Source of the DNA: an uncultured Bacteroidales bacterium
GTDB taxonomy: Bacteria; Bacteroidota; Bacteroidia; Bacteroidales; P3
Reading direction: 5' to 3'
NCBI GenBank assembly: GCA_900318175.1
Contig: ONJQ01000006.1
Span: 1-64,000, forward strand
Length of the DNA stretch: 64,000 nucleotides
Position 1 is the stretch's first letter; every line of letters starts with the position of its first letter. Shown here piece by piece: positions 41,405 to 51,500 of the stretch. A model generated the notes under the pieces. That model saw only the letters and a list, made by a program, of their open reading frames with translations, was not told the DNA's origin and searched no databases. The translations under genes and the position numbers were made by a program.

Positions 41405-41415
41405 CGTATATTTGC
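41392..41415 (+). promoter_or_regulatory. Predicted promoter for leuS
   Basis: TTTG (41392-41395), an 11-nt T-rich spacer, then TATATTTGC (41407-41415). The leuS start is 132 nt downstream, leaving a structured leader. Confidence 0.65.
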
Positions 41416-41420
41416 ACAAT

Positions 41421-41547
41421 GTCATATTTTACGGATAGTATTGTAAAATATTTTGGCACAACAAGTAATTGACGGAGAGGCTCCGTTGTTATTTATGAAA
41501 AAGAGTATTAGAGAGCGCGGCCAAGCACCGCAGGTATTATAAAAACT
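41421..41547 (+). promoter_or_regulatory. Structured 5' leader of leuS with possible leader peptide
   Basis: Two stem-loops: ATATTTTAC (41424-41432) with GTAAAATAT (41443-41451), and ACGGAG with CTCCGT around 41471-41485, extended by an outer AACAA/TTGTT pairing. They precede a 15-codon reading frame ATG 41495 to TAA 41542 ([15 protein letters not shown]), which ends 5 bases before the leuS start codon. Its last sense codon is TTA (Leu). A regulatory role is inference. Confidence 0.35.
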
Positions 41548-44394
41548 ATGGATTATAACTTCAACGAAATCGAGCCGAAGTGGCAGAATTATTGGCGAGA
41601 GCACCACACCTACCGGTGCCTCAACGAGTCCAGCAAACCCCATTATTATGTTCTTGACATGTTCCCTTACCCCTCGGGTGCTGGACTGCATGTGGGCCAT
41701 CCGCTGGGCTACATTGCCAGTGACATCTTTGCCCGCTACAAACGTCTGCGGGGCTTCAACGTACTGCATCCGATGGGCTATGATGCTTACGGTCTCCCTG
41801 CCGAGCAGTACGCCATCCAGACCGGCCAGCATCCCGCCATCACCACGGAGCGCAACATTGCGCGCTACCGTGAGCAGCTGGACAAACTGGGCTTCTGCTT
41901 TGATTGGGAGCGTGAAGTGCGCACCTGCGACCCGCAGTATTACAAATGGACACAGTGGACGTTTGTCCAGCTGTTCAACCATTACTACGACCAGAAACTG
42001 GACAAGGCACGCCCCATCAGCGAGCTTGTCAAGCAACTGGAGGACGGCACAATGCCCACCACCGTCGACAAGCCCTGGGCCGAGATGAACGACGACGAGC
42101 GTCAGGACTACCTGATGAACTTCCGCCTGGCCTACCTTGCCGACATCCCCGTCAACTGGTGTCCCGAGTTGGGAACGGTGCTGGCTAACGACGAGGTGGT
42201 GAACGGCCTCAGTGTGCGTGGCGGCTATCCCGTCGAGCGCAAGCTCATGCGCCAATGGAGCCTCCGCATCTCTGCCTACGCCCAACGCCTTGTCGACGGG
42301 CTGGAGGAGGTGGACTGGTCCGACTCTCTCAAAGAGATACAACGCAACTGGATTGGCCGCAGCGAGGGCGCCGCAGTGTGGTTCCCCCTCGACGTGAAGC
42401 CCAACGCCAACGTCCTGCCCGGTGCACAGGCCTACATCAGCCAGTGCGACCCGCAGCCTGTGCCCAGTTTCGAAATCTTCACCACCCGTCCCGACACCAT
42501 CTACGGCGTCACCTTCATGGTTCTCTGCCCGGAGCATGAGTTGATAGACCTCATCACCGCCCCCGAGCAAAAGGCCGAAGTCGAAGCCTACGTCACCTGG
42601 GCCAAGAACCGCTCCGAGCGTGAGCGTCAGGCAGAGGTGAAGAAGGTGAGCGGTGTCTTCACCGGGGCTTACGCCATCAACCCCCTCACCGAGGAGCGCA
42701 TCCCCATCTGGGTGTCCGACTACGTGCTGGCCGGTTACGGCACGGGTGCCATCATGGCCGTCCCCGCACACGACAGCCGCGACTTTGCCTTCGCACGCCA
42801 TTTCAACCTCCCCATCCGGCAGGTTGTCGCCACCGACCCGCACAACCTCACCGACCCCGCCTCCTGGACCGAGAGCCTCGACAGCAAGACGGGTTTCAGC
42901 GTCAACAGCGGTTTCGTCACCGGCATGAAAGTGAAGGATGCCATGGCCGCCGTGATTGACAAGATTGAAGAGATGGGCATTGGCCACCGCACCGTGAACT
43001 ACCGCCTCCGCGACGCTATCTTCAGCCGTCAGCGCTATTGGGGAGAACCCTTCCCCGTCTATTACAAGAATGGCCGACCCTGCACCCTCCCCGAGGAGTG
43101 CCTGCCCCTCTGTCTGCCCGAGGTGAGCGAGTTCAAGCCCACCGCCACAGGCGAGCCCCCGCTGGGCCACGCCACCCGCTGGGCTTGGGATGAGAAGAAC
43201 CGCTGCGTGGTGGAGAACAGCAAGATTGACAACATCACCGTCTTCCCGCTCGAACTGAGCACTATGCCCGGCTTTGCCGGCTCCAGCGGATACTACCTCC
43301 GCTATATGGACCCCCACAACGACAATGCCTACTTCAGCCCCCAGGCCGTCAACTATTGGCAGAACGTAGACCTCTACGTCGGCGGTGCCGAACACGGCAC
43401 GGGACACCTCATCTACGCCCGTTTTTGGAACAAGTTCCTCTTCGACATCGGACTCAGCATCAAGCAGGAGCCCTTCCGCAAGCTTGTCAACCAAGGCATG
43501 ATCCAGGGCCGCTCCAACTTCGTTTATCGCAGCAAGGAGGACAACAACCTCTTCCTCTCCAAAAATATCCCAGGACGCGAAGAAAAGACCGTCCCCATCC
43601 ATGTCGACATTAATATCGTCAACAACGACATTCTTGACATAGAAAAGTTCAAGGCCTGGCGCCCAGAGTTTGCCGATGCCCGCTTCGAACTGGAGGATGG
43701 CAAATACGTCTGCGGCTGGGAGATTGAGAAGATGTCCAAGTCCATGTTCAACGTCCAGAACCCCGACGACCTTGTGGCCCGTTACGGTGCCGACACCCTC
43801 CGCCTTTACGAGATGTTCCTCGGCCCCGTCGAGCAAGCCAAGCCCTGGGACACCAACGGCATCGAAGGTGTATTCCGTTTCCTCAAAAAATTCTGGAAAC
43901 TCTCCGAGACTTGCACCGACACCCCTGCCGACAAGGAGCAACTCAAGCTCATCCACCAGACCGTCAAGAAAATCACCGACGACATTGAACGCTTCTCCTT
44001 CAACACCTCCGTCAGCACCTTTATGATCACCGTCAACGACCTGTTGGCCAAAGGTTCTGTCTCCAAGGAAGTGATGGAAACCCTCGCCGTGCTCATGGCC
44101 CCCTTTGCTCCGCACATTGCCGAGGAGGTCTACCATCAGCTTGGCCACGACACCACCGTCTGCGATGCCGTTTGGCCATCCTACGACGAGAAGATGCTTG
44201 TCGAGGATTCCTTCACCTATCCCGTCTCCTTCAACGGCAAGATGCGTTTCACCCTCCAGCTCCCTAATGGCATTAGCCAGCAGGATGCTGTAGCCGCTGT
44301 CAAGGCCGATGGCCGAAGCCAGAAATGGATCGACGGCAAGGAACCCAAACGCATCGTCTTCGTCCCCAACAAGATTATCAACATAGTTGTCTAA
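41548..44394 (+). CDS. leuS: Leucyl-tRNA synthetase
   Basis: A 948-residue class I synthetase that charges tRNA-Leu. The HIGH motif is HVGH at 48-51 ([12 protein letters not shown]) and KMSKS is near 728 (EKMSKSMFN). The CP1 editing domain lies at about 225-430 and keeps the Thr-rich [14 protein letters not shown] and [19 protein letters not shown] segments, so proofreading is probably intact. The anticodon-binding domain (about 770-900) and a short C-terminal domain ending [15 protein letters not shown] complete the protein. The length is slightly above the E. coli enzyme, as usual in Bacteroidota. nusB starts 18 bases later. Confidence 0.97.
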   Translation: MDYNFNEIEPKWQNYWREHHTYRCLNESSKPHYYVLDMFPYPSGAGLHVGHPLGYIASDIFARYKRLRGFNVLHPMGYDAYGLPAEQYAIQTGQHPAITTERNIARYREQLDKLGFCFDWEREVRTCDPQYYKWTQWTFVQLFNHYYDQKLDKARPISELVKQLEDGTMPTTVDKPWAEMNDDERQDYLMNFRLAYLADIPVNWCPELGTVLANDEVVNGLSVRGGYPVERKLMRQWSLRISAYAQRLVDGLEEVDWSDSLKEIQRNWIGRSEGAAVWFPLDVKPNANVLPGAQAYISQCDPQPVPSFEIFTTRPDTIYGVTFMVLCPEHELIDLITAPEQKAEVEAYVTWAKNRSERERQAEVKKVSGVFTGAYAINPLTEERIPIWVSDYVLAGYGTGAIMAVPAHDSRDFAFARHFNLPIRQVVATDPHNLTDPASWTESLDSKTGFSVNSGFVTGMKVKDAMAAVIDKIEEMGIGHRTVNYRLRDAIFSRQRYWGEPFPVYYKNGRPCTLPEECLPLCLPEVSEFKPTATGEPPLGHATRWAWDEKNRCVVENSKIDNITVFPLELSTMPGFAGSSGYYLRYMDPHNDNAYFSPQAVNYWQNVDLYVGGAEHGTGHLIYARFWNKFLFDIGLSIKQEPFRKLVNQGMIQGRSNFVYRSKEDNNLFLSKNIPGREEKTVPIHVDINIVNNDILDIEKFKAWRPEFADARFELEDGKYVCGWEIEKMSKSMFNVQNPDDLVARYGADTLRLYEMFLGPVEQAKPWDTNGIEGVFRFLKKFWKLSETCTDTPADKEQLKLIHQTVKKITDDIERFSFNTSVSTFMITVNDLLAKGSVSKEVMETLAVLMAPFAPHIAEEVYHQLGHDTTVCDAVWPSYDEKMLVEDSFTYPVSFNGKMRFTLQLPNGISQQDAVAAVKADGRSQKWIDGKEPKRIVFVPNKIINIVV

Positions 44395-44412
44395 CAATAA
44401 CTCCCCTTATAC

Positions 44413-45396
44413 ATGTTAAGTCGCCATTTCCTCCGTTCAAAAGTTCTCCAGACCGTCTACGCCGTCCATGCCGACCCCGTGGATAACGTTGTGGCTGAGA
44501 AAAACTTCAAGCATCACATCTCCCGCTTTAACGACCTTGGTGCCCTCCAGCTCTCCGCCTTGGTTCATTTTGTCGAGGTGGCTGGCACCATGATTGACGA
44601 AGCCCAGCACAAATATCTCCCCACCGAGGCCGAGCTTAACCCCAATCGGCGTCTGCCCAACAACATCTTTGTCTCCCGTCTTGCGGACAACTACGATTTC
44701 CGTCACCATTGCAAGGAGAGCAACGTCAACTGGGGTGGGGTGGAGTATGACGAGATGTTCCGCCAAGCCTATTCAGCCTTGGCCAAACTGCCCGACTATG
44801 CCGAATACCTTGCCTCCGAGCAGACCTTCGACACCGACCAGCAGTTTGCGCTCAAGCTCTTCAAATACATTATTAACTACGAGCAGCTGCGCGATAATCT
44901 TACCGCTCAGAGCCTGATGTGGGAAGACGACTTCGACCAGATAGCACAGTACAACTTTATGATGCTCAAAGCTCTCGACGACTCCTTAGACGAGTCCACC
45001 GTCATCCCCCTCATGAACGATTCGCGCTTTGAGAAGGATGTCGAAGCCTTCGACTTTGCCCGTCGTCTGCTCCTCGTCACGCTTCGTCATGGCAAGGAGG
45101 TGGAGGACATGATTCGCAGCCACCTCAAAGGGTGGGAGTTTGAGCGTGTGGCCGGCATGGATGTCCTGCTGCTCAATATGGCTGTGGCCGAACTCACCGA
45201 GTTCCCCTCCATCCCCGAGCGCGTCACCGTCGACGAGTATATCGAGCTTTCCAAGGAGTTCAGCACCGAGCGCAGCAAACTCTTCATCAACGGCATCCTC
45301 GACAAATTCATCATCGAGCTCCGTTCTGCCGGGCGCATCAACAAAACTGGCCGTGGTCTCATTGACCCCTCTATGGCCGCTGAGGAGGAGGAATGA
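44413..45396 (+). CDS. nusB: Transcription antitermination factor NusB
   Basis: A 327-residue NusB. The conserved NusB fold is in the C-terminal part (about 190-310): FARRLLLVTLRHGKEVEDMIRSHLKGWEFERVAGMDVLLLNMAVAEL and ERVTVDEYIELSKEFSTERSKLFINGILDKF. The first 190 residues form the long N-terminal extension typical of Bacteroidota NusB, starting MLSRHFLRSKVLQTVYA. NusB binds boxA RNA with NusE to keep rRNA transcription going. It lies between leuS and a DUF1573 lipoprotein gene, whose start overlaps its stop by 4 bases. Confidence 0.92.
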   Translation: MLSRHFLRSKVLQTVYAVHADPVDNVVAEKNFKHHISRFNDLGALQLSALVHFVEVAGTMIDEAQHKYLPTEAELNPNRRLPNNIFVSRLADNYDFRHHCKESNVNWGGVEYDEMFRQAYSALAKLPDYAEYLASEQTFDTDQQFALKLFKYIINYEQLRDNLTAQSLMWEDDFDQIAQYNFMMLKALDDSLDESTVIPLMNDSRFEKDVEAFDFARRLLLVTLRHGKEVEDMIRSHLKGWEFERVAGMDVLLLNMAVAELTEFPSIPERVTVDEYIELSKEFSTERSKLFINGILDKFIIELRSAGRINKTGRGLIDPSMAAEEEE

Positions 45397-45848
45397 TGAA
45401 AAAGACACTTCTGCTCATAGCCTTCCTGCCCCTGCTATGGCTCTCCTCATGTGGAGGCCAAGGCTCCTCTTCTGATATTGATGTGGACCTTATAGACAAC
45501 CCCAACAGCGCCTCCGGCTACGACAATTCAGCCCGCGTCCCGGTTCTCACTTTCGACTCCGACTTGCACGACTTTGGCCGCATCACCCAAGGCGAAAGCA
45601 TCTCCTACAGTTTCCATTTCCGCAACACGGGTAACTCCGACCTCGTCATCAGTGGCTGCTCTGCCACCTGTGGCTGCACCGTGGCCGACTATCCCCGTGG
45701 TCGTATTGCCCCGGGTGGTGAAGGCTACGTCACCGTCTCCTTCAACTCGCAGGGCAAAACCGGACAGCAGTACCAGGAAGTCACCGTCAACTCCAATGCC
45801 CAGCCAGGCCGAGCCGTCCTCAAAATTACTGCTCAAGTATCCTATTGA
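45393..45848 (+). CDS. DUF1573 lipoprotein
   Basis: A 151-residue protein with a lipoprotein leader ending WLSSCGG. The mature part is one DUF1573 Ig-like domain (about 50-150): FDSDLHDFGRITQGESISYSFHFRNTGNSDLVISGCSATCGCTVADYPRGRIAPGGEGYVTVSFNS, with the characteristic Cys cluster C-x3-C-x-C. Proteins of this kind are very common in Bacteroidota envelopes and no specific role is known. The gene overlaps nusB by 4 bases and is followed by yajC, an order that is often kept in the phylum. Confidence 0.88.
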   Translation: MMKKTLLLIAFLPLLWLSSCGGQGSSSDIDVDLIDNPNSASGYDNSARVPVLTFDSDLHDFGRITQGESISYSFHFRNTGNSDLVISGCSATCGCTVADYPRGRIAPGGEGYVTVSFNSQGKTGQQYQEVTVNSNAQPGRAVLKITAQVSY

Positions 45849-45923
45849 GAATAAAAAATAATCAAACAATTATAATGTAATTATCCGCGGAGGCACTCCG
45901 CAGCATTAACACATCAAAACAAC

Positions 45924-46235
45924 ATGAACACACTTTCTATTTTACTCCAAGCACAAGGTGGTGGTGGCGGCAGCATGCTCATTTGGCTCATCCTCATCTT
46001 TGTCGTCATGTGGCTCCTCATGGTCCGTCCCCAGCAGAAACAGGCCAAGAAAGAACGTGAATTCCGCGAAGGCCTCAAGAAAGGCGACCGTGTCAGTTTT
46101 AGTGGTGGCATCTATGGCAAAGTCCACGAGGTTGCCGAACACACCATCGATGTTGAAATCTCCAACGGCGTCATCGTCACCGTCGAGAAGAACATGGTGC
46201 AACCCATACCGGAACAACCCGCTGCTAAGAAATAA
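45924..46235 (+). CDS. yajC: Preprotein translocase subunit YajC
   Basis: A 103-residue single-pass membrane protein. The one membrane helix (about 15-33, SMLIWLILIFVVMWLLMVRP) is followed by the family motif RPQQKQAKKEREFREGLKKGDRV and a small beta domain (SFSGGIYGKVHEVAEHTIDVEISNGVIVTVEKN). YajC associates with SecDF and YidC and supports Sec export and membrane insertion. A short hairpin (CGGAG ... CTCCG, near 45890-45900) lies between the DUF1573 gene and this one. Confidence 0.95.
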   Translation: MNTLSILLQAQGGGGGSMLIWLILIFVVMWLLMVRPQQKQAKKEREFREGLKKGDRVSFSGGIYGKVHEVAEHTIDVEISNGVIVTVEKNMVQPIPEQPAAKK

Positions 46236-46335
46236 TGTGACAGTGTTGTATCGTGTACTCCTTATGCCCTTAGTGGGATAAGCGGTTCACGCATCCATAC
46301 ATAGGCACATTAATAATCTCAACCGTTAAGTCAGC

Positions 46336-47280
46336 ATGTTCCGGCACAAGTCGTTCTGGATCATTCTTGTCATCACAGCTTTTGCCTGGGTCATAGCCGC
46401 GATGTCTGAGCGCAGTGACCATTCTGTCACTCTGCGCCTCAGGTGGGCCGGGTACGACACGGCCCGCTACGTCGTCTCACGTGCCGACACAGTCCTGCCC
46501 GTCACCATCAAAGCCAACACCTTCCAGGCTGCTTCCTTCGTTCTTGCTGCGAAGGATAATCCTTTTGTCCTCAGCGTCTCTGGCGACACGGTGCTCAAGG
46601 TCAACTCCGTCCTACTCAACGAGGCGCTCAGGCAGTACCAGACTGCTGGCGTCAAAACCATCACGTCGCCAGTGGAGACCCTTCACATCAAACTCTCCGA
46701 GCGGGAGCGTCGTGGCTATATCCCCACGCTTAGGAACGTTGAGTTCCGTTTTGCCGACCGTTGTGGGCTTTGTGGCAATCCCGTCGTGGAGCCGGACACC
46801 GTTTGGCTCTATGGCGACCCCGTCTCCCTCGACAAGATTGTTTCCCTATCCGCTGCCCCTGCGGTCGTTAGCGACATTACTGACAGCGGTTGGTTCACCC
46901 TCGCCCTCGACCCTGTGTGGAGCAACTTTCGCGACGTCCACTCTTCTGCTGACAGCATCCGCGTCTTTATCCCCACGCTCCGCTATGTCGAGACCGCCCT
47001 CACGGTTCCCATCACGCCCGTCACTCCAACGGGATCGCCTGTCAATACCCCCGGCGGTTCGCTGCTGCGCACCATCCCCGAGCGGGTCAATGTCACCCTG
47101 TGGGTGCCGGACGATTATCCTGTAGCCCCTACGGCAGCACAGATTCAAGCTGTTGCCGTCTTCAGCCCCGACAATAACTCCGACCTCCTGCCAGTCCAAA
47201 TCACCCGCTTCCCTGCTGGTGTGCGCATCAAGAGCATCTTGCCCTCACAGGTGCAGTACGTCATCATCAAGAAAAACTGA
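46336..47280 (+). CDS. YbbR/CdaR-like membrane-anchored protein
   Basis: A 314-residue protein with one N-terminal membrane helix (FWIILVITAFAWVIAAMS, about 6-23) and an extracytoplasmic region built of YbbR-like beta repeats: a first around 30-100, a second with RNVEFRFADRCGLCGNPVVEPDTVWLYGDP near 135-165 and a third near 195-235. In Gram-positives YbbR domains regulate the diadenylate cyclase; in Bacteroidota the gene usually stands between yajC and coaE, as it does here, and its role is not settled. The next start codon follows 6 bases after the stop. Confidence 0.78.
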   Translation: MFRHKSFWIILVITAFAWVIAAMSERSDHSVTLRLRWAGYDTARYVVSRADTVLPVTIKANTFQAASFVLAAKDNPFVLSVSGDTVLKVNSVLLNEALRQYQTAGVKTITSPVETLHIKLSERERRGYIPTLRNVEFRFADRCGLCGNPVVEPDTVWLYGDPVSLDKIVSLSAAPAVVSDITDSGWFTLALDPVWSNFRDVHSSADSIRVFIPTLRYVETALTVPITPVTPTGSPVNTPGGSLLRTIPERVNVTLWVPDDYPVAPTAAQIQAVAVFSPDNNSDLLPVQITRFPAGVRIKSILPSQVQYVIIKKN

Positions 47281-47286
47281 CCCCTC

Positions 47287-47919
47287 ATGCCTAACGACTC
47301 TCTTCCCCTCCTTGTTGCCCTCACGGGGGGCATCGGTTGCGGCAAAACCACTGTTCTGGACCGATTCCGCTCCTTGGGTGTTCCCTGTTTCATTGCCGAC
47401 CAGGTTGCAGGAGCCTACTATCAAGACCCCACTTTCCTTGCCAGCATCCGCGACCTCTTCGGCAACAGTGTCTTCACCCCTGACGGCGTAGCCGACAAAG
47501 CCGCCATTGCCCGCATCGTCTTTGCCGACCCCGACAAACTCTCCCAACTCAACAGCCTCATCCATCCCCGCGTGTGGGACGACTTCCAACACTTTGCCGC
47601 CACCCATGCCGCTTCCCCATACGTCATTTTTGAAAGTGCCATCATCTATGAGGCCCACTTGGACCACCTTGTCGACAAGGTGGTCTGTGTCTACCTCGGC
47701 CTTGATGAACGCATTGCTCGTCTTATAGACCGTGACCATGCCACCCCTGAGCAGATACATTCCCGCATCCGCCGCCAGCTCCCTGCCGAAGAAGTCATGC
47801 AACGCGCCGACCACGTCATCCTCAACTACGAAGGCAACCCCCGTGCCCGCCAAGTGCAGCACATTCACAGCCAGCTTCTCGTAGCCGCAGAAAAAAAGGC
47901 TAAGCTAATGTGTCGGTAA
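47287..47919 (+). CDS. coaE: Dephospho-CoA kinase
   Basis: A 210-residue kinase for the last step of coenzyme A synthesis. The P-loop is GGIGCGKT at 14-21. The CoA-domain segment has FADPDKLSQLNSLIHPRVWDDF, with the conserved His-Pro, and ESAIIYEAHLDHLVDKVVCVYL follows, with RLIDRDHATPEQIHSRIRRQLPAEE as the lid. The length is standard. It ends a run nusB-DUF1573-yajC-ybbR-coaE that is probably one operon. No hairpin with a T run follows directly. Confidence 0.95.
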   Translation: MPNDSLPLLVALTGGIGCGKTTVLDRFRSLGVPCFIADQVAGAYYQDPTFLASIRDLFGNSVFTPDGVADKAAIARIVFADPDKLSQLNSLIHPRVWDDFQHFAATHAASPYVIFESAIIYEAHLDHLVDKVVCVYLGLDERIARLIDRDHATPEQIHSRIRRQLPAEEVMQRADHVILNYEGNPRARQVQHIHSQLLVAAEKKAKLMCR

Positions 47920-47983
47920 GTGAACTTGTCATTGGCTGAAGGTGTCAATAAAATAGTTCGTTAGCACCCATACCCTCCACCGA

Positions 47984-48106
47984 TTCCTCCATTCTCGAAT
48001 TCACATATTTCCCCATTAACGCATTCCCCCATTCCCGCATTCATTTATTCCGATATTCTACCGTTCCTGCATCGCAGCATTAACGCATTCCCGAATACCC
48101 GCATTT
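47984..48106 (-). repeat. Degenerate 8-bp periodic repeat, long array
   Basis: On the minus strand the sequence runs in 8-base steps such as GGAATGCG, TTAATGCT, GAATAAAT, GAATGCGG, GAATGGGG, GAATGCGT, TAATGGGG, AAATATGT, GAATTCGA and GAATGGAG. The core AAT stays in phase for more than 100 bases while the other positions vary. Confidence 0.55.
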
Positions 48107-48107
48107 C

Positions 48108-48151
48108 TTTCTATTTACTTTCTATTTATTTTCTATTTACTTTCTATTTTA
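48108..48151 (+). repeat. 11-bp tandem repeat, four units
   Basis: TTTCTATTTAC, TTTCTATTTAT, TTTCTATTTAC, TTTCTATTTTA at 48108, 48119, 48130 and 48141, directly joined and pyrimidine/AT-rich. The 11-base period is the same as the internal units of the dispersed repeat. Confidence 0.75.
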
Positions 48152-48154
48152 TTT

Positions 48155-48343
48155 CTGCAGGAAAAAAGAAAAAGAGGATATACAAAGGGTAAACCGAAAG
48201 GTTTAGGCGACGCTTCGGATAAGCAAATAGCAATAAATGGTGTCCGATTAGGACAATCTTTTTTTGTCGGCAATGGTCCAGTAGACCTTGACAAGCTTCT
48301 CTTTCCTATGCTGTTGAGAAAAAAAGTCGCCCTGAATTTGTGA
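48155..48343 (+). pseudogene. Possible 3' remnant of an unidentified gene
   Basis: An open frame of 62 codons ends at TGA 48341-48343 and has no suitable start codon upstream; in frame it continues into the tandem repeat. The middle reads GKPKGLGDASDKQIAINGVR and continues with GQSFFVGNGPVDLDKLL, which has the composition of a real soluble protein and AT-rich codons. It matches nothing I recognise. The opposite strand is also open over the same stretch, so chance is a real possibility. Confidence 0.25.
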
Positions 48344-48489
48344 AAAAAAATGTTGATGTCACTTTTTAGTCCCATTGTGGCTCTAAAGGGAGGAACAGAT
48401 TACAAATCCGTATTCTTCCCTAAGGGGTGAAGGGTGATTAGTAAAGTGTTAAAAAAAGGGTGGTTTGGTGATTAAATCAAAAAATAAAG

Positions 48490-48498
48490 TATTTTTGC
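48490..48498 (+). promoter_or_regulatory. Predicted -7 box for the giant T9SS gene
   Basis: TATTTTTGC, 45 bases before the start codon at 48544. The only TTTG upstream (48463-48466) is at 23 nt, so the upstream element is unclear. Confidence 0.5.
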
Positions 48499-48543
48499 AT
48501 AATAAAAAAACGATTATTGTTGAAATAATAAAATCAAAATAGA

Positions 48544-51500
48544 ATGAAAACGAGACGTTTATTGGTTGCAATAATGGCAATGATGGCTTTTTGCGTAGCA
48601 AAAGGGCAAGGCATCTGTCCCTCTGGTTACGGATGGGTGGACACGATAGTGTTGAACGGAGTCAGCAATTCGACTTACGTGCCGCTGGGGACGTTGTCGA
48701 ATTCGTCGCATTATTACCACACGTTGTGGACAGTGTATACACGCGACGAGATTGAGGGTGTGGGCATATACCCCGGAAGTAAGATAAAAGAGGTGGGTTG
48801 GCAGTACATGTCGTCCACTGCGTATGGTGCGCCTGAGTTGAGTATTTATATGAAAGAGGTGCCGGCTCGGTCGGTTGAGGCCGTGACGGACAGCATACCG
48901 TTGGACAGCATGACGCTGGTGTATACCAGCAAGGGTTCCGGTTCTGTGACGTTCCTGCAAGGATGGAATTACATCCAGCTTGACACTGTATTTGAGTACA
49001 GCGGGCATGGACATTTGATGATTGCCATGCAGCGCAATGGAGGGGCTGGAGGCATTGCGGGCCGCACATTCCGTGCTGCAAGTGGCAAATCGGTGTCGCG
49101 CTACAAGGCTCAGTATTATGGTACTACATATTTCAGCGAAATGCGGACAGGAAACGGCCGGGCAGCATTGGCATTGAGGGCCTGCGCTGGTCCGGATGTG
49201 TGCCCCCGCCCTGAGGTGCAGTTCACGGCTACGGAAAACAGCATTACCGTCCATCTGGGCGAGCACGACAGCCTGTACCATGTGGTGTTGGGCAGTGTCG
49301 GATTCCAGCCGGATACGGTGGGAATGTTCTCGCCACATAGCTGGCTGTCGTGGGACGACACGGTGCGGTGCGACATGCTGAACTCTCACACGAAATATGA
49401 TATCTACGTGCGTCAGCGGTGTGGCGACTACTACTCGTTGTGGTCGGGGCCGCACACCGTCAGCACGTTTTGCGGTGTGCAGGCGCTACCGTATATACTC
49501 TCGACCACCCAGTCGACGACAGCCACTGCGCTCGACTCGTGCTGGGTATTGCACGATGCGGTGTTGAACGGAGTGAATCTCCTGCCCCGTGCTGCCACGC
49601 AGGATGAGGTGGACAGCGGCGTGGTGGTGAAGGCGGTGGCAGTGCTGCCCGAGTTCGACGCACCGCTGAATAGGCTGCATTTCTCATATAGTGGACAGGC
49701 TTTGTTGTTGAGGGAGATAGGTGTGGTGACCGACGCGGATGATCCGTCCACTTTCATTCCCTATGACACGCTGGATTTGGCCGACTTTGGAACGGAGACA
49801 GACTTTTCGCGCTACACTGGTCCCACCGGGCGTGTGGCGATAAGGTGGGAGCAGGGCAGGGCTTTTGGCAATTTGACGGTGGACACCATCATCGGCTGCT
49901 ATGCACCCTATCAACCTTCTGTGAGCATAGTGGACACTACTGCGTATGTGTCGTGGCACAGCCGTACTCAGCGGGCTGTTCAATGGAGGGTGAGCTACTC
50001 TACCCATCCCACTGATTACACTCAAAACACAAACGTGTGGACGGATACTACCGCACTGCAGATAGACAGTTTGCTGCCCCGCCGGTATTATTATTTGCGC
50101 ATAAGGACGATGTGCGACGACTCGGCAATGAGCGGCTACAACAACACGGTAAAATTCCTGACGGGATGCCGACCGATAGACCAGCTGCCCTACCGTATGG
50201 ATGCCACCATGAAGAAGTACACATCTGGCGAGATGCCGTGCTGGACAGAGGTGACGGACACGGCGACGAACCTGAAGTATTTTATCTCACCACGGTTTGA
50301 CACAACGGCAGTGAGGATGGACCAGTTGAAGCTGACGGTGGACTATGGCTACACCCATGCCGCGATGTTGAGGGTAGGGCTGATGGACGATGCCTCGGAT
50401 TTGACAACCTTTGTCCCCTTCGACTCATTGGAGACAGTGGCGTGGCGCAATGTCTTCTATAATAATGTGCGGTATGGTTGCCATATAGCATTCTGTGTGG
50501 CAAATAATGCGGTGTTCAGATTGGACACGCTGATTGTGGAGCGCAATGCGGTACACCCCGTGGCAGATTTGCACAGGACGGCTTGCACCCCCACCTCTAT
50601 AACGATGGACTGGACTGAGCAGGGTCAAGCAACAGAATGGTTGGTGCGCTGCTACAGCGAGGATGACAGTGGGGACACGGCTTTTGTCGCCACATCGAAA
50701 CCGGCAACCATCAGTGGCCTGCAGCCCTACTCGGCATTGGATTTAAAAGCATATACTATTTCTGTAAGTGCCATACATGACGGCGACACCAGTCTGCCCG
50801 TGCAGGGCAGATTCAGCACTGCCCCCGACGAGCATCACACAGCGTTGAGAATTGAGACGGATACTTTGGGCAGTGCAGCCAGCACCTATCAGCCTTTCAA
50901 CAGGACAAACAAACACACCTGGACACAGATACTTTACTCTATGACGGAATATGGCACTGCAGGCTGGATAGACACCGTGTGGTTCCACTCCAGCAGCCGG
51001 ATTAACTTGAATGTGGATCAAGACACTTCGGTGACTCTGTATATGGGTATCAGCGATTTTGACCATGCCGAGGGTCCCTTTGACTGGGTGCCGGAGGAGC
51101 GTCTGCACCGGGTTTGGCACGGACGTACCGTAACGGCGGATTCCAACAATATGTGGGTGCCGATAGTGCTTGACACGGCATTCTATTATGACGGTATGGG
51201 GACGCTGGCCTTGGTGTTCAGCCGGAGTTTCTTCCAGCAATACTATAGTTTCGACGCGTTCAACTATACTTATAGACAGCCGGGGGTGGTGCTGTACCGA
51301 GCGGGAGGAGATACGACCTTTGCCCAGTATCCCAGCACCATAGGAAGCCGGAACGGTACGCTCTACTCCAACCAGCCTGTGGCACGTTTCTCATTCTACA
51401 CAACGAGCTGCCGCAATGTGGACAGTTTGCGGGTGGTGAATACGCACTTTGACAGTGTGACACTGGCTTGGAAAAACCAGAGTGGGGCGCAGAGATGGCA

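Larger units (their letters stand above)
47920..48543. other. Intergenic region with two kinds of periodic repeat and a possible gene remnant
   Basis: From left to right: a degenerate 8-bp array (47984-48106, clearest on the minus strand), a 4-unit 11-bp tandem array (48108-48151), an open stretch without a start codon (48155-48343), a run of low-complexity sequence, and the promoter of the giant T9SS gene (48490-48498). Confidence 0.6.

Noticed and set aside
41421-41547. T-box riboswitch upstream of leuS
   Set aside because: No T-box sequence or antiterminator is recognisable, and T-boxes are not expected in Bacteroidota.
41422-44397. 991-codon open frame on the minus strand opposite leuS
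   Set aside because: It mirrors leuS, which has all synthetase motifs. The reverse translation is low in complexity, and such mirrors are expected with this codon bias. The same reasoning removes the long minus-strand frames opposite argS (37023-38807), the ygiQ-type gene (18272-19813) and parC (21525-22886).
48108-48151. CRISPR array
   Set aside because: The units are 11 bp and directly joined, with no spacers and no cas genes nearby.
48241-48265. Terminator of a small RNA (TGTCC/GGACA stem followed by T run)
   Set aside because: The stem has only five pairs and lies inside the open frame described as a possible gene remnant; no promoter core was found close upstream.
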